Under the pieces are notes generated by a model. The model had not been told where the DNA came from, made no database searches, and saw nothing but the letters and a program-made list of their open reading frames with translations. A stretch of 64,000 nucleotides of DNA, taken from contig NC_090323.1 in the NCBI RefSeq assembly GCF_040869045.1, forward strand, positions 267,348,392-267,412,391, given 5' to 3'. Shown here one piece after another: positions 21,764 to 31,436 of the stretch; the stretch's first letter is position 1, and every line of letters begins with the position of its first letter. The stretch is from Eurosta solidaginis. Taxonomy: Eukaryota > Arthropoda > Insecta > Diptera > Tephritidae. The translations under genes were made by a program, and so were the position numbers.

Positions 21764-24700
21764 TCACAAACTGTCATCAATATCCTCTAACGGGAGTCCA
21801 AGGAAACTTGCTGTTTCAACAGGGGTGGACCATAGGGAAAGGGGTGTTAGAGGCGTTGGTTCCACATTACAATTAAAGAGATGGTTGGTGTCATGTGGGG
21901 ACACATTGCAAGCGGGGCATACATTTTGTATGTCGGGGTTGATTCTGGATAGGTAAGAGTTTAACCTGTTACAGTATCCAGAACGAAGTTGAGCCAGAGT
22001 GACACGCGTTTCCCTGGGGAGTATGCGTTCCTCTTCCGCAAGTTTTGGATACTTTACTTTGAGTACTGGGTTCACCGGGCAATTCCCGGCATAAAGGTCC
22101 GACGCCTGTTTGTGGAGTTCACCAAGGACCTGCTTATGTTTTTTCGCTTCATACGGCTGTGTTCTCAGATGCCGTATTTCCTCAAAATGCTTACGGAGAT
22201 GACTCCTTAAGCCCCTAGGCGGTGCTGGCTCGTCAATCAGATGTCTGTTGGGATGCCCAGGTTTCTGGGTATTCAACAGGAACTGTTTGGTCAGCATCTC
22301 GTTTCTTTCCCTGATGGGGAGTATTCTCGCCTCATTATGTAGATGGTGTTCTGGGGACATAAGAAGACAGCCCGTGGCAATTCTGAGAGCAGTATTTTGG
22401 CAGGCCTGTAGCTTCTTCCAGTGGGTAATTTTTAGGCTTGGCGACCATATGGGTGACGCGTAGCACGTAATCGGCTGGCTAATTGCTTTGTATGTAGTCA
22501 TGAGCGTTTCTTTATCTTTTCCCCAGGTACTGCCAGCAAGGGATTTGAGGATTTTGTTACGGCTCTGAATTCTCGGAACAATTGCGGCTGCGTGCTCACC
22601 AAAATGTAGATCCTGATCAAACGTCACACCCAAGATTTTGGGGTGTAGGACAGTCGGTAGCGTAGAGCCATCGACGTGGATGTTCAAAATGGTCGACATT
22701 TGGGACGTCCATGTTGTAAATAAGGTCGCGGAAGATTTAGTCGGTGATAATGCCAGGTTTCGCGAGGCGAAAAAACTGGAGAGATCAGGGAGGTAGCCGT
22801 TTATTTTATTGCATAGCTCATCGATCTGTGGGCCTGGGCCTGTGGCCATTACTGTGCAGTCATCGGCGTAGGAAACGATTGTGACTCCTTCCGGTGGTGA
22901 AGGTAGCTTAGATATGTAGAAATTAAACAAAAGTGGGGATAGGACACCACCCTGTGGCACCCCTTGTTTAATTCTCCTTGGCTTTGATGTTTCGTTTCTA
23001 AATAGCACCGATGCCTGCCGACCACCCAGATAATTTGCGGTCCACCTTTTAAGACATGGGGGAAGGGTAGACCCTTCCAGGTCTTGCAGTAACGAGCCAT
23101 GGTTGACCGTATCAAAAGCTTTTGATAGGTCTAGCGCTACGAGTACTGTTCTATGGTGGGGGTTTTGATTTAAACCGCAATTTATCTGGGTGCTGATGGC
23201 ATTTAGCGCGGAGGTAGTGCTATGGAGTTTTCTGAAGCCATGCTGATGGGAGGCTAGTTGCAAATTTGCTTGGAAATAAGGGAGCAAAATGGCTTCGAGC
23301 GTCTTTGCTACTGGCGATAGGAGAGATATCGGACGATACGACTCTCCTATGTTAGCTGGTTTACCAGGCTTTAGTAGCGGGACCACCTTGGCCATTCTCC
23401 ATTTCTCGGGTATGACAAAGGTGGAAAGAGACAGGTTGAAGACCTGCGCTAAATATTTGAAACCCTCTTTCCCTAGGCTTTTAAGCATCGGCATGGCTAT
23501 GCCGTCTGGGCCCACTGCTTTGGATGGTTTAGCGCGACCAATGGCGTCCTCAACCTCTTTAGCGGTGATGGTGATTGGTGACGCGCTGAATTTGTGTTTA
23601 TGTGCGTGTCTGTTGGCCCTCCGTCTAACTTTGTCGACCGTAGAATGCATTATATATTGTCGGCAGAAAGCGCTCGCGCATTTTTTCGCATCCGACAGCA
23701 CTTTGTCGCCAAAGGCGATGGAAACTTTGTCTTTGTGCTTAGTCGGATTCGATAGGGACTTTACGGTGGACCAAAGTTTACCCACACCGGTAGAGAGGTT
23801 ACAACCTCTTAGGTGCTCCTCCCATTTCGCCCGCTTGTGTTCATCCACAAGCAATCTGATGCGTTGGTTTATATCCCTTATTTGGGGGTCGCCTGGATCA
23901 AGCTGCCTTATAAGGTCACGTTCTCTCGCTAAGTTTGCGGCCTCCGCCGGGAAGTGGGGCCGGATTTCGGGAATTCTCCCGGCGGGAATGAAACGTGCCG
24001 AGGCGGATTCAATGACCTTGCGGAAGGCACGCTCCCCTTGGCGGGCATCAGTCGGGATAGGGAGGGCAGCAAAGAGATTGTCTGTAAAGGATTTATATTC
24101 TTCCCACTTTCCTTTTTTAAAGTTTATGAAAGTGCGTTTTTCGGTGACGATGAAGTCGGCGGTACGCTCGAGCGAAACAAGTATAGGCAGGTGGTCGGAT
24201 GCCAATGATACCATCGGCTGCCAGTTGACGCAGTTTACGAGTTCTGCGCTCACGATTGAGATATCTGGCGAACTGTGACAGCTTCCTACCATACGTGTGG
24301 GGGCGTCTCCGTTTATTGTGCAGAACGTCGTTTCTTCTATCTGATCCGCCAACATCTCGCCCCTACTGTCCGCCCGCAAATTTGAATGCCATAGATCATG
24401 ATGGGCATTGAAGTCGCCTAAAATAATGCGATTGTTTCCAGTGAGTAAGGCTCTGATATTAGGGCGGTATCCACCGGGGCAACAGGTGGCAGGGGGGATG
24501 TAGATGTTGATGATTTCTAGGTTTGCATCGCCTGACCGGACAGATAGGCCTTGACGTTCTAAGACGTTGTCCCTGCGGTCGATGCCAGGATCAAATATGT
24601 GATACTGCACAGAGTGGTGTATTATAAACGCGAGGCCGCCTCCATTTCCGCTCTCGCGATCTTTTCTGTGGACATTATACCCAGAGCAGGTCTGCAATGC

Positions 24701-25087
24701 AGATCGTGCTGTGAGTTTAGTCTCTTGAATCGCAGCAATGCGGATGTTGTGCCGCTTCATGAAATTGACTATCTCCGTAATCTTCCCAGTTAGTCCATTA
24801 CAGTTTAACTGCAGAATTCTGAAGTGCATGAGGGGAGACGTCGCCACTCTGGGGGTAAGTGACGGGTGACTACGCCTGGGTTGAGGAAGGCCAGGACGCA
24901 ATTGCTGTTGTGGCCCTGGGACTGGGCGTCCTTGGGCAAGCATTGGGGTACCCGGATGATTTGGGTTTGCGACCTGGCAACATGGCGCGATGAAACCCGT
25001 CGAGGGGTTGCCGTCGCGGAGACCAGAACATCTAGGAAAGTGGCACCACCCAAGGCAGGAGCTACATTGGGCGGATGTCGCAAACAT
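21764..25087 (-). CDS. LINE X (copy C) ORF2: zinc finger, AP endonuclease, reverse transcriptase
   Basis: 1107 codons from the first ATG. The same frame is open upstream to about 25340, so the true N-terminus probably lies in the poly-C region. Order: half of a PHD-like finger (CSSCLGWCHFPRCSGL, about residues 7-22), proline-rich linker, AP endonuclease (LQLNCNGL about residue 95, QETKL, LGDFNAHHDLWHS, ASDHLPI with the catalytic Asp-His), RT (RPISLLSPV, LDLSKAFDTVNHG, PQGGVLSPLL, SYADDCTVM) and a C-terminal knuckle CX2CX8HX4C (CPACNVSPHDTNHLFNC). There is no RNase H. All catalytic motifs look intact. It is a retrotransposon gene for target-primed reverse transcription, not a host gene. Confidence 0.93.
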   Translation of the reverse strand: MFATSAQCSSCLGWCHFPRCSGLRDGNPSTGFIAPCCQVANPNHPGTPMLAQGRPVPGPQQQLRPGLPQPRRSHPSLTPRVATSPLMHFRILQLNCNGLTGKITEIVNFMKRHNIRIAAIQETKLTARSALQTCSGYNVHRKDRESGNGGGLAFIIHHSVQYHIFDPGIDRRDNVLERQGLSVRSGDANLEIINIYIPPATCCPGGYRPNIRALLTGNNRIILGDFNAHHDLWHSNLRADSRGEMLADQIEETTFCTINGDAPTRMVGSCHSSPDISIVSAELVNCVNWQPMVSLASDHLPILVSLERTADFIVTEKRTFINFKKGKWEEYKSFTDNLFAALPIPTDARQGERAFRKVIESASARFIPAGRIPEIRPHFPAEAANLARERDLIRQLDPGDPQIRDINQRIRLLVDEHKRAKWEEHLRGCNLSTGVGKLWSTVKSLSNPTKHKDKVSIAFGDKVLSDAKKCASAFCRQYIMHSTVDKVRRRANRHAHKHKFSASPITITAKEVEDAIGRAKPSKAVGPDGIAMPMLKSLGKEGFKYLAQVFNLSLSTFVIPEKWRMAKVVPLLKPGKPANIGESYRPISLLSPVAKTLEAILLPYFQANLQLASHQHGFRKLHSTTSALNAISTQINCGLNQNPHHRTVLVALDLSKAFDTVNHGSLLQDLEGSTLPPCLKRWTANYLGGRQASVLFRNETSKPRRIKQGVPQGGVLSPLLFNFYISKLPSPPEGVTIVSYADDCTVMATGPGPQIDELCNKINGYLPDLSSFFASRNLALSPTKSSATLFTTWTSQMSTILNIHVDGSTLPTVLHPKILGVTFDQDLHFGEHAAAIVPRIQSRNKILKSLAGSTWGKDKETLMTTYKAISQPITCYASPIWSPSLKITHWKKLQACQNTALRIATGCLLMSPEHHLHNEARILPIRERNEMLTKQFLLNTQKPGHPNRHLIDEPAPPRGLRSHLRKHFEEIRHLRTQPYEAKKHKQVLGELHKQASDLYAGNCPVNPVLKVKYPKLAEEERILPRETRVTLAQLRSGYCNRLNSYLSRINPDIQNVCPACNVSPHDTNHLFNCNVEPTPLTPLSLWSTPVETASFLGLPLEDIDDSL

Positions 25088-25241
25088 ATATATTCTGTGC
25101 TGGCAAACGGTCCAAACGGAGGTAGGGACTAAGAGTCTGGTTCCCTGACCTACACGATTGCTGCCGGAAAAGAGGGGGGGAGAAGACGGGGGCAGGGGCT
25201 GTTGCTCAGCATTGCTTCCGACTCTACTACGAAGATTGTAG

Positions 25242-25748
25242 TTATGAGTGGTAGCAGCTGTTTGAGTTGTTGGCGCCGTAAGGCGCGAGCAGCAGCGGGT
25301 ACTTGTTGTGGCTTGCTGAGCAGCGGGGCTGCTGGAAGGTAATGGGGGGGGGGGCGCTTAGACGTAGACTACGAGGCGCCCTTGGGCGTGAACAGCAAGG
25401 AGCCACAAAAGATTTATAAAAGTTACGTGGACGTCGGGTTTTGGGATCAAGCCCAGAACAACCTGTCCGATGCAACCATCCCTTACACGAGACACACTGA
25501 ACAGAGTATGACCGTCCTAAAAAGATTCTTTTCCGGCAGATGCAGCAAAACCATTTCTCAGGACCGGGGTCAGGAGACGGACCCGGATTGGATTCGATAC
25601 CTTCCCGGAGCAAGAGAATATGGAGCAGTCCTGCTGCAAGGAGCTGCTGGGAGGATGACAATTTATGGGAGGGACGAAACAAATTAAATGGGGTTACACT
25701 GAAATGACAGTCCTTGGTCGGGAAAAATCCCGAGTCGCTCCGGTACAT
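25242..25748 (-). CDS. LINE X (copy C) ORF1: 2A-like motif and PHD finger
   Basis: 168 codons from the ATG at 25746-25748. A hydrophobic Leu-rich run (AAGLLHILLL) is followed at residues of about 47-54 by GIESNPGP, resembling the 2A ribosome-skipping motif DxExNPGP with Gly in place of the usual Asp. Next comes a PHD-type finger (WFCCICRK, CVSCKGWLHRTGCSGL, FVAPCC). The frame then enters a run of 11 Cs (25344-25354) coding Pro and stops soon after, while the ORF2 frame is open from that run onward. A frameshift in the C-run would give one 2A-PHD-PHD-endonuclease-RT polyprotein. 2A motifs near the N-terminus of LINE proteins are known in other lineages (family knowledge). Confidence 0.85.
   Translation of the reverse strand: MYRSDSGFFPTKDCHFSVTPFNLFRPSHKLSSSQQLLAAGLLHILLLREGIESNPGPSPDPGPEKWFCCICRKRIFLGRSYSVQCVSCKGWLHRTGCSGLDPKTRRPRNFYKSFVAPCCSRPRAPRSLRLSAPPPITFQQPRCSASHNKYPLLLAPYGANNSNSCYHS
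25344..25354 (-). repeat. Poly-C tract at the ORF1/ORF2 frame junction
   Basis: Eleven Cs on the minus strand in copy C. The equivalent tract in X1 (28591-28607) is about 17 long. The ORF1 frame enters and the ORF2 frame leaves at this tract, so its length decides whether the two are joined. Confidence 0.8.
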
Positions 25749-25779
25749 AGAACCGACTGCCTTGGGAAGCTACACACGC

Positions 25780-26685
25780 TCTTGGTCTTTCTTGAGAAAG
25801 ATCCCAAATTACCTTATTATTTCTCTCTTTTAAGCCTCTCACCTGACCTTTGTACACCCAAGGTTCTTGGATGAGTGCTATGCCCAGATCTTCCGAGGCA
25901 AACCTGCGTGCTATTACTGCCGAAGCAGCTTTAGCATGGTGCAGGTTGATCTGGGTAACCTTTGTGTATGGGCCGGTCAGTGCTGAAGCCTTACCGGCTC
26001 GTCCTCATCGGACAGCCGCGGGTTTTCCTCTCCTCTGTCCTCCAACCCTAGGTCTTCTAAGTTTAGACCTTCCAGGATCTCCTCTGTTGATGGAGCTTGC
26101 GTATGCTCTTTACCGGTGATTAACCCGGTTGTTGACCCTGTGGCTGACGAGACACTGGTTGGGCACTGGTTGAATGTTGCTGCCCTGGATGTTGTTGCTA
26201 CCTCCTCGCTTTGCTCCCCAGTGCTCTGGACTTGCCCTGGAACGTGGGGTTGTTCCACACTGGCTGGGGCTTTTTGCTTCCAAGGTCTGACCGGGACGAA
26301 GCTGAACCGGTAGTTCACCTTGAAGCTAGCTTCCTTTATTTTAATGAACGATGCCTCGTCAATTGCCATGTTTACCCGCAAGCCCCCCTCCTCAGCACTG
26401 CTGCTGATTATACGCCGCATCCCAACATTTAAGGTGTTCTGTGCCTTCAGCAGTTTAAGTGCGAATTCTTTGTCACTACTTCTGGGGAGATACATAGTGA
26501 CGGTGTGCGTCGGCGGTATATCATCCCCTTTCCTCGTAATAAGGGCAGGGCCCTCCCAACTATGCAGAGTTGGTGTGACTCTGGTCAGCCATTCGGCTGT
26601 TCCTCATCCTTGCAGTAATCCAAGGAGTAATCCTGGCCTAAAGTACACGCCGCAGAAAGCCAGAGATTGCTTTCCCCATCCCTTC
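25780..26685 (-). pseudogene. LINE B ORF1 relic and ORF2 start
   Basis: The frame at 25977-26495 is open further upstream to about 26600. It encodes a Lys/Glu-rich protein with ALKLLKAQNTLNVGMRR, SAEEGGLRVNMAID and a low-complexity acidic C-terminus (ILEGLNLEDLGLEDRGEE), as expected of an ORF1 nucleic-acid-binding protein of LOA/R1-type LINEs. No CCHC knuckle is visible in this piece. Between 25780 and 25976 lies the start of the ORF2 endonuclease in another frame, cut by copy C. The adjacent X1 frame (26585-28474) runs a short way into this DNA and makes a chimeric open frame. Confidence 0.72.
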
Positions 26686-26697
26686 GGTGGGGGTATT

Positions 26698-29002
26698 GAT
26701 TTAAACCGCAATTTATTTGGGTGCTAATGGCATTTAGCGCGGTGGTAGTGCTATGGAGTTTTCTGAAGCCATGCTGATGAGGGGCTAGCTGCAAATTTGC
26801 TTGGAAATAAGGGAGCAAAATGGCTTCAAGCGTCTTTGCCACTGGCGATAGGAGAGATATCGGACGATACGACTCACCTATGTTAGCTGGTTTCCCAGGC
26901 TTTAGTAGCGGGACCACCTTGGCCATTTTCCATTTCTCAGGTATGACAAAGGTGGAAAGAGAAAGATTGAAGACATGCGCTAAATATTTGAAACCCTCTT
27001 TCCCTAGGCTTTTAAGCATCGGCATGGCTATGCCGTCTGGGCCCACTGCTTTGGATGGTTTAGCACGACCAATGGCGTCCTCAACCTCTTTAGCGGTGAT
27101 GGTGATTGGTGACGCGCTGAATTTGTGTTTATGTGCGTGTCTATTGGCTCTCCGTCTATCTTTGTCGACCGTAGGATGCATTATATATTGTCGGCAGAAA
27201 GCCCCCGCGCATTTTTTCGCGTCCGACAGCACTTTGTCGCCAAAGGCGATGGAAACTTTGTCTTTGTGCTTAGTCGGATTCGATAGGGACTTTACGGTGG
27301 ACCAAAGTTTACCCACACCGGTAGAGAGGTTACAACCTCTTAGGTGCTCCTCCCATTTCGCCCGCTTGTGTTCATCCACAAGCAATCTGATGCGTTGGTT
27401 TATATCCCTTATTTGGGGTTCGCCTGGATCAAGCTGTCTTATAAGGTCACGTTCTCTCGCTAAGTTTACGGCCTCCGCCGGGAAGTGGGGCCGTATTTCG
27501 GGAATTCTCCCGGCGGGAATGAAATGTGCCGAGGCGGATTTAATGACCTTACGGAAGGCACGCTCCCCTTGGCGGGCATCAGTTGGGATAGGGAAGGCAG
27601 CAAAGCGGCTGTCTGTAAAGGATTTATATTCTTCCCACTTTCCTTTTTTGAAGTTTATGAAAGTGCGTTTTTCAGTGACGATGAAGTCGGCGGTACGCTC
27701 ATGCGAAATAAGTATGGGCAGGTGGTCGGATGCCAATATTACCATCGGCTGCCAGTTGACGCAGTTTACGAGTTCTGCGCTCACGATTGAGATATCTGGC
27801 GAGCTGTGACAGCTTCCTACCATACGTGTGGGGGCGTCTACGTTTATTGTGCAGAACGTCGTTTCTTCTATTTGATCCGCCAACATCTCACCCCTACTGT
27901 CCGCCCGCAAGTTTGAATGCCATAGATCATGATGGGCATTGAAATCGCCTAAGATAATGCGATTGTTGCCAGTGAGTAAGGCGCTGATATTAGGGCGGTA
28001 TCCACTGGGGCAAGAGGTGGCAGTAGGGATGTAGACGTTGATGATTTCTAGATTTGCATCGCCTGACCGGACAGATAGGCCTTGACGTTCCAAGACATTG
28101 TCCCTGCGGTCGATGCCAGGATCAAATATATAATATTGCACAGAGTGGTGTATGATAAACGCGAGACCGCCTCCATTTCCGCTCTCGCGGTCTTTCCTGT
28201 GGACGTTATACCCAGAGCAGGTCTGCAATGCAGATCTTGCTGTGAGTTTAGTCTCTTGAATCGCAGCAATGCGGATGTTGTGCCGCTTCATGAAATCGAC
28301 TATCTCCGTAATCTTCCCAGTTAGTCCATTACAGTTTAACTGCAGGTTTCTGAAGTGCTTAAGAGGAGACGTCGCCACTCTGGGGGTAAGTGACGGGTGA
28401 CTACGCCTGGGTTGTGGAAGGCCAGGACGCAATTGCTGTTGTGGCCCTGGGACTGGGCGTCCTTGGGCAAGCATTGGGGTACCCGGATGATTTGGGTTTG
28501 CGACCTGGCAACATGGCGCGATGAAACCCGTCGGGGGGTTGCCGTCGTGGAGACCAGAACATCTGCTGGGGCTGCTGGAAGGTAGTGTGGGGGGGGGGGG
28601 GGGGGGGCGCTAAGGCGTAGACTACGGGACGCCCTTGGGCGTGAACAGCAAGGAGCCACAAACGATTTATAAAAGTTACGTGGCCGTCGGGTTTTGGGTT
28701 CAAGCCCAGAACAACCTGTCCGATGCAACCATCCCTTGCACGAGACGCACTGAAAAGAGTATGACCGTCCTAAAAAAGATTCTTTTCCGGCAGATGCAGC
28801 AAAACCATTTCTCAGGACTGGGGTCAGGAGACGGACCCGGATTGGATTCGATGCCTTCCCGGAGTAAGAGAATATGGAGCAGTCCTGCTGCAAGGAGCTG
28901 CTGGGAGGATGACAATTTGTGGGAGGGGCGAAACAAATTAGATGGGGTCACACTGAAATGACAGTCCTTGGTCTGGAAAAATCCCGAATCGCTCCGGTAC
29001 AT
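26698..29002 (-). pseudogene. LINE X1 5' half: ORF1, endonuclease, start of RT
   Basis: ORF1 starts at the ATG at 29000-29002 and carries the same hydrophobic run and GIESNPGP motif as copy C, but a frameshift follows within the PHD finger. A second frame (28336-28893) resumes the PHD finger, passes through a long proline stretch from the 17-C tract and runs on; the second zinc finger of copy C is deleted here. Endonuclease and the first third of RT (28474-26698, EN motifs GDFNAHHDLWHS and ASDHLPI) are open, then cut at the LINE B target site. Confidence 0.88.
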
Positions 29003-29032
29003 AGAACCGACTGCCTTGAGAAGTCTTGCACT

Positions 29033-29199
29033 AACGTGCCGTGGTTGATTGTATCAAAAGCTTTTAGATCAATTCTGAGGCCAGATTTAGATTCTGGTTT
29101 CTGGGTCTGAATGTTGGTTAAATTTTGTCGGCCTGTGTTATCTGTCTGGTCGGCAAGCATCGGTGAAATTCAGGAACGTAAGACCTAAACCCAGAAGAA
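29033..29199. repeat. Continuation of the foldback right arm and mixed LINE scraps
   Basis: 29033-29065 continues, on the minus strand, the AFDTINHGTL RT fragment of the foldback right arm after the X1 duplication. The next 130 bp resemble the inner part of that arm (GGTTTCTGGGTCTGA) and then switch to a plus-strand LINE X relic. Confidence 0.6.
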
Positions 29200-30306
29200 T
29201 TACACACGGTGGGTTCTATCGCCGCTTTTGTTTAACTTCTACATATCGAGTTAAGGATTATTTCCTACGCCGATGACTGCACGATAATGGCTACAGGTCC
29301 CAGCCAACCCATCGATGACCTATGTAATAAAATAAACAACTATCTGCCTGATTTCTCCAGTTTTTTCGCCTCGCTAAACCAAACATTGTCGCCGGCCAAA
29401 TCATAGGCTGTCCTATTTACAACATACACAAAACAACCGTTTACCATATTGGACATCCACGTCGATGGCATTACGCTACAGACTACCAAAATACTGGGTG
29501 TGTCGTTCGTACATTTTGGCGAGCATGCATCCGCGATTGAACCTAGAATCCAGAACCGTAACAAACTCTTCAAATCTCTTGCTGGCAGTACTTGTGGTAA
29601 AAATAAAGAGACGCTCATTGCCACTTAAAAAGCAATTGGCCGGCCGCTAAGGTTACTCACTGGCAAAAAATACAGACCTGTAAAAACACCGCTCTCAGAA
29701 CCGATACGGACTGTCTTCATATGCCCCCAGAGCACCACCTACATAGTGAGGCGAGAGTATTCCCCTTTAGGACGAGAAATGAAATGCTAAACAAACAGTT
29801 TCTGTTGAATACATAGAAACCTGGGCATCCCAACAGACATCCAATCAAAGAACTCCGCCTCGGGTTTTAAGAAGTAATCTCCGCAAGCATTATGAGGAAA
29901 TACGGCAAAAACAAAGAAAGGTCCTCGGTGATATACACAAAAAGGCGGCGGACCTCTATGTCAGGAATGGCCCGGGGAACCCCGTTCTTAAAGTTAAATA
30001 CCCTGAGCTCGCAGAAGGGAAAAGCGACCTACGTAGGGAGACGCGCGTCACTCTAGCTCAACTTTGATTTCTATGCTGTAACAGGCTAAACTCTTACCTA
30101 TCCAGAATCAACCACATGACACCAACCACCTTTTCCACTGCAATGTGGAATCAACGCCTCTAACACCCCTTTCTCTGTGCTCCTCCCCTGTTGAAACTGC
30201 AGGTTTCTTTGGACTCCCGTTAGTTAGAGTACTAACGTACTTGATGACAATTTGTGAGTGGTCCCACCCATTGGATTGGGTGAAGCACTGTTACAACAAC
30301 AACAAC
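29200..30306 (+). pseudogene. Old plus-strand LINE X relic (RT 3' half)
   Basis: Translation in shifting frames gives recognisable LINE X RT segments: YADDCTIMATG near 29265, then DLCNKIN, FFASLN, LFTTYTKQ, HVDGIT, KILGVSF, and LFKSLAGS near 29575. It ends in the family 3' end with a tail of CAA repeats at 30291-30306. Many stops and indels make it much older than X1 or copy C, and it is in the opposite orientation. Confidence 0.82.
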
Positions 30307-30329
30307 CAGTAGAGATATGACAGTGAGTA

Positions 30330-30545
30330 CATAAGTTCTGTTTTGTTAATCACTTGATGCGATTTACCTCCGAGGAGATTTAGACCCAGCTTCTCTTCCA
30401 ATTTCCTTCGAGGTACATATTTCATGCCGTTTCCGAAAGGCATCTGCAAGGCAGATGAATTTTCACTGGGAAGCATTTCATGGGAGAAATACACTAGGTG
30501 TGCTTGCCAAACCACTGCCGAGGGGCGACTCTTTTTAGAAAAACT
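30330..30545 (+). mobile_element. SINE fragment
   Basis: Phrases TTAATCACTTGATGCGATTT, GGCATCTGCAAGGCAGATGA, AGAAATACACTAGG and CTGCCGAGGGGCGAC match a tRNA-derived tephritid SINE as I remember it. Only the middle part is present and no promoter boxes are visible. The identification rests on memory of the family, so it is moderate. Confidence 0.5.
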
Positions 30546-30693
30546 TTTCTAACTTTAAAGCAATAATTCGATAAAAAAAATCTTTTAAATCATTTAATGT
30601 TCGTGACGTTTCTCTTTAAATGTATCCTTAAAATATATGTAAGACCACACAAATGGGTATATAATGTTCGGTTTCGTCCAAACTTAAGGTAAT
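30546..30693. other. Unassigned DNA with a fragment of the dispersed repeat end
   Basis: GTATATAATGTTCGGTTTCG near 30658 resembles the terminal part of the repeat at 12080-12120. Nothing else is visible. Confidence 0.4.
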
Positions 30694-31204
30694 AGTCTAG
30701 TTGAGGGGTCGACTGCTAATACGCGTCCAATAATATCGAGAAAGGTGTCAAACGACGCGTCTTGACAGCAGTATTAATAATCCGAAGGCGGAAAATAAAA
30801 ATTTTAACTCGTTCAAAAGATATTAACGAACAAACGCAAAATGATCCCTGGGTCCCTTCGAAACGGGGGGTAGGATCCCTAGTATTTTGGCGCAGAACAC
30901 CTCCCTGCATTGGCGGCCTTCGGCCGCGCTTATAAAAAATTACCCTGGGTGGGTCCAACACCGGTTTGGAGACCAAAATTATATCCGCACAAAACACTTA
31001 TGTTCACAATTTTTTTTTTTGTGGGTGCCACAACATTACAACAACCACATGAAAATCGCCAAAGTCAACTGCAAATATCTCCGGACATAGATAAAATTTT
31101 CATTTTCCGCCTTCGGATTATTGTTGTCGAGATTAATACGCGTCTTTTGACACCTCTCTCGATATTTTTGGTAGCGTATTAGCAGTCGACCCCTCAACTA
31201 GACT
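30694..31204. repeat. MITE, copy 1 (outer arm GTTGAGGGGTCGAC)
   Basis: A 511-bp element with long imperfect inverted ends: AGTCTAGTTGAGGGGTCGAC on the left and the same read from the right, continuing CTGCTAATACGCGT and AGAGGTGTCAAAAGACGCGT. The centre contains a GGCGGCCTTCGGCCGCG motif. No protein. Two further copies lie at 32448-32654 and 32706-33195. Confidence 0.85.
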
Positions 31205-31404
31205 TTTACCCAAATTTAAACTTCTTTATTTGTTTTCGATTAAATTCAAAACATACGATCTCATTTAAAAAAATGTTTCTTCCTAAAAATTCCGAAGTAT
31301 ACTCGATACCTTTTACTGAGTATGAATACTAGCATCGATACTTTGATCCGAGTATTTTATACGAGTACCGGTATCGATACTTCTTCTAAAAGTCATATCA
31401 CTAG
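31205..31404. other. Unassigned AT-rich DNA
   Basis: Contains alternating CGATACTTTGATCCGAGTAT-like phrases (GAGTATACTCG, GAGTACCGGTATCGATACTT) but no gene. Confidence 0.4.
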
Positions 31405-31436
31405 CCCTGATTTAAAATCTGATCTTCGAAATTTGT

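Larger units (their letters stand above)
21711..25769 (-). mobile_element. LINE X copy C: nearly intact Jockey-like element with 2A-like motif
   Basis: A 4059-bp full-length insertion with the exact 10-bp duplication CTACACACGC (21701-21710 and 25770-25779), inside the endonuclease region of LINE B. It has a 21-nt leader, ORF1 (25242-25748), ORF2 (endonuclease and RT, 21764-25087 and open further upstream in frame) and a (CAA)n tail at 21711-21728. Its sequence is close to X1, which it post-dates, because it sits inside LINE B, which sits inside X1. Confidence 0.94.
17665..26685 (-). mobile_element. LINE B: LOA/R1-like non-LTR element, split by LINE X copy C
   Basis: Flanked by the 12-bp duplication GGTGGGGGTATT (17653-17664 and 26686-26697), which lies within the RT gene of LINE X1. 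The 3' part (17665-21700) carries most of ORF2, with RNase H; the 5' part (25780-26685) carries ORF1 and the ORF2 start. They are separated by copy C, which has its own duplication CTACACACGC. A SINE at 18663-19212 interrupts the region between RT and RNase H. The 3' tail is a degenerate tetranucleotide repeat (ATCTATCTATTTATCT on the minus strand). Frameshifts and stops mark it as dead. Confidence 0.9.
16214..29023 (-). mobile_element. LINE X1: Jockey-like non-LTR element, split by LINE B
   Basis: Bounded by the exact 9-bp duplication TCTTGCACT (16205-16213 and 29024-29032). The 3' half (16214-17664) ends in a (CAA)n tail; the 5' half (26686-29023) carries ORF1, endonuclease and the start of RT. 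LINE B lies between them at 17665-26685. The 5' end is 21 nt upstream of the ORF1 ATG, as in copy C, so X1 was inserted full length. The family belongs to the APE-endonuclease LINEs without RNase H, closest in layout to the Jockey group (inference). Confidence 0.92.

Noticed and set aside
23289..24278. Long plus-strand open frames of 329 codons (also at 26820-27809)
   Set aside because: They are antisense shadows of the LINE X endonuclease/RT frame, present in both copies only because the LINE is.
26585..28474. A 629-codon minus-strand protein
   Set aside because: It is a chimera: LINE X1 endonuclease and partial RT reading across the target site into LINE B non-coding 5' DNA. It is not a gene of its own.
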